From: Acanthaster planci
Taxonomy: Eukaryota > Echinodermata > Asteroidea > Valvatida > Acanthasteridae
Length of the DNA: 64,000 nucleotides
Assembly: GCF_001949145.1 (NCBI RefSeq)
Contig: NW_019091427.1
Coordinates: forward strand, 1,329,894 to 1,393,893
Reading direction: 5' to 3'
Shown here: piece by piece, positions 58,601 to 64,000 of the stretch
Layout of the letters: each line of letters begins with the position of its first letter
Position numbering within the stretch: the first letter of the stretch is position 1
Notes under the pieces: generated by a model
The model's input: only the letters and a program-made list of their open reading frames with translations
What the model was told of the DNA's origin: nothing
The model's database searches: none
Program-made: the position numbers and the translations under genes

Positions 58601-61600
58601 GGCAGAACGGACATTATCTTGGTACAAATAGAATTAAGTTATGCAAGAACTTTTTTTGCAAATTTCTTGCTTTATCGCTGAATCTTGTAAGAGTGATGTG
58701 TCCCAGGTAGAGCACTGGCCGAATAGTTGGGACAACACCCCCTAAGCACTGCAAGGCCAGCTCATGGGAAAATTAGCAACTGTTATAACGAGCTGGGATC
58801 ATCCAACCGTCAATAGGACTCTCCTATGGTGAATACTGATGCTGCAGATGAGGAGAAACAAAGGCACCTGTGTATTAGGCTGGTATCCACCAATGCTCAC
58901 CACATGTAGCAAAAGCAACAGCCATGTACATGTCTTACATTTTGGATATATCTTTAGTATCTATTCCCAAACATGACTTTACTTTCGAGTCACAAGGTCA
59001 AAGCAAGTTTTAAAAATAACACATTTCGTTTTTTACAGCTCCCCTGCCATGCTATGGATTGCTTTTCTTGTGAGCAGTCGCAGATAGTCTGCTGATATGG
59101 AGATTGGAGGCCATGTGTTACATACGTGCACCTTGAGTTGACATACAGCGAGCTAGTGTTGATGACAGGCCACATGACAGGCTCTAAACCAATGGGAATA
59201 GCCAAGCTGTCTTAGGTATTTATGAATGTAAAATCAAAGTTATTCATCAAAATTCCATGGAAAAGGACTAAATCATCAGGCTGTAGACAATCAAGAACAA
59301 CAGAGAGACGGGTGAAAGAAGAAAGCATTTCAAGATTAAAGGAATTTAGAGAGCGGAACATGAGTTTGGAAGCGTATGTATTCATGATTATAACAAACTG
59401 ACCTTTCCGGTGCGATAGAATGGTGACACCGTGCCCCTAGCACACTGTGTGCAATTGATAATCAGCATGCCTCGCCCTGTGGCTTCCCGGACGACCTCAA
59501 TCAGGTCCTTACGATCGTCCGGGCCATTCCCTGCCCCAAACGTCTGCATGACCACTCCCCTCATGGGGGGATTTAGGAAAGCCTGAACCTGTAAGGTTTC
59601 GATGACGGAAAAGGAAAATCTAAGGTGTAAATTGGTGAATGGATGATGGAGAAAGGGGGTTTGGGAAGAGAATGTGTTGTTAAAAATATTTTAAATGCAC
59701 TAATCACTTAAAATCTTGATTGGCCTTTGAACGGCACGGTACATGTATCACTGGCGAGGTGCGGCCAATAAGCATGGAAAGCCATTTTACTGATGTGCTT
59801 CATTGGTTACTCTCTTCTTGTTTCTGCTTAAATTCTACGTTGTTAATAAATCTTAACCCATACTGAAAATTTAAAGGCTTTCAAAACTGCATATGTGCAC
59901 ATAAAAAACGGCACACTTTGTCAACAAATAGGCCTAATAGCACAGTTTAGGTGTACAAGATTCATGTCGAAAAAAAAAAAATAACTCTATGTCTGGGCAA
60001 TTAGCCTACGTAGTGATGCCATCCAACTTTGTTCACACATGTGCTCTCTCGAAGGAGTCAAGAAAGTCGGATTTGAAACTCCATTGGAAAGCATACCCAT
60101 AGTACATCCATGCAACTAAAGCATTAGATCATCAGTTTAGCACGTACCGCCTCCTTAGTGATACCAGGAAACAGCCTAAGGAGACCCACGTGGCTTTCCA
60201 TGGAGGAATGGACTCGGAAACTCTCCAAGCTATTTGGTCTGAAGAGGCTCTCCCAAGCCACTGGAGAAGACAAGAAAGGAACTTTTGTGAAACAAAAACA
60301 CCCAGGAATTGGCATTTACAATCCTGCAGCTGGCGCAAGTGACATTTGTGACTTAGCCAAAATGCACATGTGTGTCATCCTTATGGATGCAGGCGGAATG
60401 AATCGGTGCCACTACAGTAACGTCATCCACTCTGATTAGTCTACTAACATGTTACTAAGATCAGAATATTTACAAGAAGATAAGGGTTTGAGAGGCACCC
60501 GGCGAACAAGAAACTACTGAACAGCCAAGGTACCGTATGGCAGTACAGATTACCAACTGCAATACACGTACATGCATACATGTACATGTACATCAGGAGA
60601 TGTCATTAACGTTTCATACAGATGGAAGCTGGGTATACATGCAAAAATTAATGGAAAAACAGTATTACATGGTAGGAACTGAAATATTGAAGCTGTCAGG
60701 TATTATACCAGCTACAAGGAATTATTGCAGAGGCTGAAATTGACAGCTCCACGAGCCCTAAACTGGTTCACAATGTTTTGCTTTTTTTTTTCTTTTTGGT
60801 GGGCCACTTTTCAAAATGTAATGTAAATACCGGAACATGAGGACTTTACCTTCAATGTTGACTGCCATTTTCACCAGTGGTGGGAAATTAGGCGAGTCAA
60901 AACAGCTAAAGCTTTCACTGGATACTTTCACGACCCGATTGCCTCGATATAACTTATCATTGAAGTACAATGCCACCTGAATGATATGAAAAGTAATATA
61001 TTCAAATACACAAGTACATGTACAGGGACATGTATGCATATTTGTACTTGGAATACTTAGTTGGTAACATTTCTGCTAAATGTATGTATACAAAAAGCTA
61101 CCATATTTGATAGATCTAAACTTATGTGGAAATCTAGCGCTAGCACCATGCAAGGATACGATCTCCTTGTGAGTCTGTATGGTTCTGAAAAGAACTGTTC
61201 AGAACCATACAGACTCACAAAGAGATCGTATCCTTGCATGGTGCCTTTCAGAACCATACAGACTCACAAAGAGATCGTATCCTTGCATGGTGCTACTGCA
61301 AGCTTTCCACCTTAGTTGTCTGTCACCATGAATAGCTTGAAATCCCATCAGATCTAAACTTATACTGTTTAAAAAATTGCTGATTTTTACTTCTCCTGGA
61401 AAAGTTTGCCTTATCTGTAATTAGGGCGTGTACAGTCAGTTTATCCATGTGTTAACTTAACACAGACTTTAATTCAGAGTTGCTGCACATGTACTTGTAG
61501 CACAGTTTATCCTGCCAACATCATACATGTACATGTAGTTCCTATTTTCATGTAGCATGTAATGGGCACCAGTGATTGTCTTTTTGAGCAACTAAGACAT

Positions 61601-64000
61601 TATCCATACCAGTGATGGACAAATTATACATTTAATTTTCATGGTTTGTAATTGGCTTGCTATTTTCAGTGCGTCAATATGATACCAGTGTACTGGTTAT
61701 AACGTATGCAGTAAGATAAGTTGCAGCACTTGTAGCTTTACGATAGTGGTATAAATTTTGGCAACCTTGTGTTATGAACACATATTACGAATGAATTTTT
61801 ACTTTTTTGTGGTTTGGTTTTCATGTTGCAAATTCTTCAAACGCTGTGTTTAAAACTTTTCCCATTCAATGCTTGACAAATTGCAGTTAATCCGTATATG
61901 AAATTGGTTCATAATTTGGAGCCTGTTCCTAGCATGGTCGGTCGGTAGTTGCCAAGTTCTGATGCACAGTGCCAAAAAAACTCACAATTTAATCAGAGAC
62001 AATCCAGACAGGCTGCATGTAAAAGGTCCTCTTGTTATCATGACTAACCTCTGGAATGACAAAATGGCCGGCAATGTAGATAGCTCCTTGCAGATTGTCC
62101 CGTCCGTCGCTGCGAAGTTCGGGCAGGGGCACCTGCGCCCCGGTCAGTATGACCGGCTTGCCAAGATTCTCCAGCATGTAAGATAGCGCCGATGAGGTGT
62201 ACGCCATGGTGTCTGTGCCGTGGAGGATGACAAAGCCGTCATATCGCCTGTAGTACCGGCTGATGTCCTCTGCCATCTCCACCCAGTCGGTAATGTTGAG
62301 ATTACTGGAGTCCTTCAGGACCTTGTACTCATGGATGTCGTAGATCACGCGGACTCCTTCTTGGGATATACTGAAGCATGCAGGGGAAACAATAAATACT
62401 TCCAAAATTTAATAAATCTGGGGAGACATCTGAATGATTCCTTTGTGAACGGCAGCTGGACTTTTTTCTGCAACCAGACTGAAGGTTAGAAATGGGGAAA
62501 AAGTAGAATGAAATCATGAGGGTCACTGCATGGCGCACACAAATTTGAAAAGACAAGCAAACTTACATATGAGCGGTTGTAACACTTCCCATTATCCAAT
62601 GCATTCTTGTGAAGTAAGTAGAAGGGTTCAGCTTTCAGGACAAGGCATGAAGTAAATCTCTTTGTTCAAGTCCACAATGTACACCGATCTGAGTAACAGA
62701 GCACCATACGCACATGCACGTGCAGGTGTACCAAGGATGCCCTTCAAAACCTTCCTCAATGGCAGATGCATCAGGTCAGCTGTCCAGGTTCTGAATTGTA
62801 GAAGGTCTGGGAATTGCTTCAAGAAAGTGTCATTTATTTTTTCATCCCTCAAGAGACCTTCCCCTACCCCTCAGGAAAGGTGCCGGGGCTTGATATCTCT
62901 TGAATCAGAATTTGTTGGCACAAGTATTCAGTACTTACGGCAAGGCAAAGGGTCTCTCCTCCATTCCAGGAGATGGATCAAGTAGGGATGCGTACTCCTC
63001 ATCATTCAGCATGGGCATCGCTCGCACCAGTTTGTGGAAGTACCCGGGACGCACCACATAGACTACAACATGGAACATGCACTACATGAATGAAAACTTG
63101 GCTTTTGTTGCAAGCAAAGTTACATCCCGAAAATCTATTTCAGTTTAAAAAATACTGAAAAACTAAACAAAATTTACTACTTTAGTTCAGTCAGTTTAAC
63201 TCCAAAATGGTACGGCCAGCTTTCTCTGACGTTCCATATGAGACTGGTCTGAAAAATATTAAGTTTTTCTAAAGTGAATACCTCAAAGTTTTGCCTGCTA
63301 AATGTGGCTTTTTAGGTCACGTTATTGCTTTTAGATGGCTAAATAGTCATTGCAGGGAAACATTGGCAGCATCTGCATACATGTACGCACCTGTATTACA
63401 AAGTCACCACTACAAAGCCATAACAAATGACCAACATATAAACATCACCATCTCCATCATCACAATCCTCAACATGGTGTACATATGAATATGTTCTAAC
63501 TGCTCACGAAACGTATATACCTCAACATGCATGTCCATGAATCTTTACAAACATGAACATGTAGGCCTGCTTGTTCACATCTGTATGAAATGCAATGGCA
63601 CACAATTTCAAGCATGTGTTACCATGGTTACATGTGTTATGTAGGCTTGAGTTAATTCCATTATTTTTTTATACCATCCCCATCATGTTTTGATGCTTTT
63701 GCCAAACCGGAAAATGTATATAGACCTAAAAAAGGTCTAGTACTGGTAGACGATAACGTTAAGTTAGTCTAGGCCAACTAGTTAACTAATGTTAACTTGA
63801 AAAAAAAAAAGGATTAGTCCTTCCTCCATGGGCTAACTGAGCAGAATTTTTGTGAAGGCCTCGTTTATTAAGCCTGTTGCCATGATTAGCATTGGGAGAA
63901 ATCCTTTCATCAACAATAACATGACGCAACTAACCGTCATTTTCTTTGTACATGCCGATGGTTCCCCCTGCGTACAAGACCAATACCCTAGACTCGGTCT
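52635..64000 (-). CDS. ASPG: L-asparaginase / 60-kDa lysophospholipase with ankyrin repeats, 5' end off window
   Basis: The family hydrolyses asparagine to aspartate; the mammalian protein is also described as a lysophospholipase. Visible exons: 63935-64000 (cut by the edge), 62939-63062, 62049-62370, 60850-60976, 60148-60260, 59403-59588, 57736-57972, 56979-57074, 55849-56012, 53701-53800 and 52635-52793. They join in frame into about 563 aa (mammalian about 570), so only a few N-terminal residues are missing. Catalytic markers are present: [11 protein letters not shown] with the nucleophile Thr, [17 protein letters not shown] with the second Thr-Asp, [19 protein letters not shown], and [14 protein letters not shown]. 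The C-terminal third has ankyrin-type repeats, e.g. [35 protein letters not shown] and [15 protein letters not shown]. It looks intact. Convergent with the PhyH gene. Confidence 0.95.
54321..54580. repeat. 260-bp MITE-like element with about 65-bp TIRs (ASPG intron)
   Basis: The left end TATATGGGTAATTCCAGATT, then AGGGGTCCA and GTGTCCCTGTTACATCTG, mirrors the right end CAGATGTGACAGGGACAC, TGGACCCCTAATTTCTGGAA, TTTTCCATATA. A diverged half-site (GGTCATTCTACAGATTTGGGG) appears near 21585-21605 in AVEN intron 3, so the family is dispersed. No ORF inside. Confidence 0.8.
57408..57452 (+). repeat. Short SINE-core-like fragment, ASPG intron
   Basis: AATGAGGTAAAGTGTCTTGC followed by TCATGGACAGTACACC parallels the motif at 22254-22310 (AATGAGGTAAAG..CTTGCCCAAGGTCACA). 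It is a fragment only. Confidence 0.4.
61142..61294. repeat. Three-unit foldback repeat bounded by 14-bp direct repeats (ASPG intron)
   Basis: A 48-bp unit (AGCACCATGCAAGGATACGA... to GGTTCTGAA) at 61142-61189 is followed by its near-perfect complement at 61198-61244 and by a second, direct copy of that complement at 61247-61294. The unit differs between arms by about one base. Direct repeats AGATCTAAACTTAT lie outside at 61112-61125 and 61350-61363. Near identity implies a recent origin. Confidence 0.88.

Overview
The window is eukaryotic nuclear DNA from an animal, most likely a marine invertebrate deuterostome, with an echinoderm as best guess. Genes are split into short phase-consistent exons with GT..AG introns. 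The intergenic and intronic DNA is dense in the palindrome ACATGTA/TACATGTA and in foldback MITE-like repeats. The genes (AVEN, SPRTN, ASPG, GALNT, a Ly6 protein and a PhyH dioxygenase) are animal families. The species call is inference.

Layout, left to right. (1) 1-4251: repeat-rich DNA with inverted repeat arms, a CGACG-type low-complexity array and a 59-bp tandem repeat. (2) 4252-13230, minus: first two coding exons of a polypeptide GalNAc-transferase; its catalytic exons lie off the left edge. Intron 1 (8.5 kb) is full of inverted repeats. (3) 13231-19810: intergenic, with a foldback element and a 94-base assembly gap. (4) 19811-26861, minus: complete six-exon AVEN (506 aa). (5) 27347-29456, plus: complete three-exon Ly6/uPAR-type small secreted or GPI-anchored protein (137 aa), divergent from AVEN across 485 bp. 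(6) 32795-37563, minus: complete six-exon SPRTN, the DNA-protein crosslink protease (555 aa). (7) 40784-49282, plus: complete nine-exon PhyH-family Fe(II)/2-oxoglutarate dioxygenase (402 aa) that is neither classical PHYH nor PHYHD1. (8) 52635-64000, minus: L-asparaginase / 60-kDa lysophospholipase with ankyrin repeats (ASPG), eleven exons visible and only the extreme N terminus off the right edge.

All exon joins were made by eye from splice sites; in every complete gene the phases add up to one open frame ending in a stop. The genes are not an operon and share no single pathway: Golgi O-glycosylation, apoptosis/checkpoint control, cell-surface Ly6 signalling, DNA-protein crosslink repair, an orphan oxygenase and asparagine/lysophospholipid metabolism. 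I found no CRISPR array, prokaryotic operon, virus or clear new multi-gene system. The most unusual items are the orphan PhyH enzyme and the many independent foldback/MITE families, including a matched 119-bp pair with TAA target duplications and a three-unit foldback bounded by 14-bp direct repeats.
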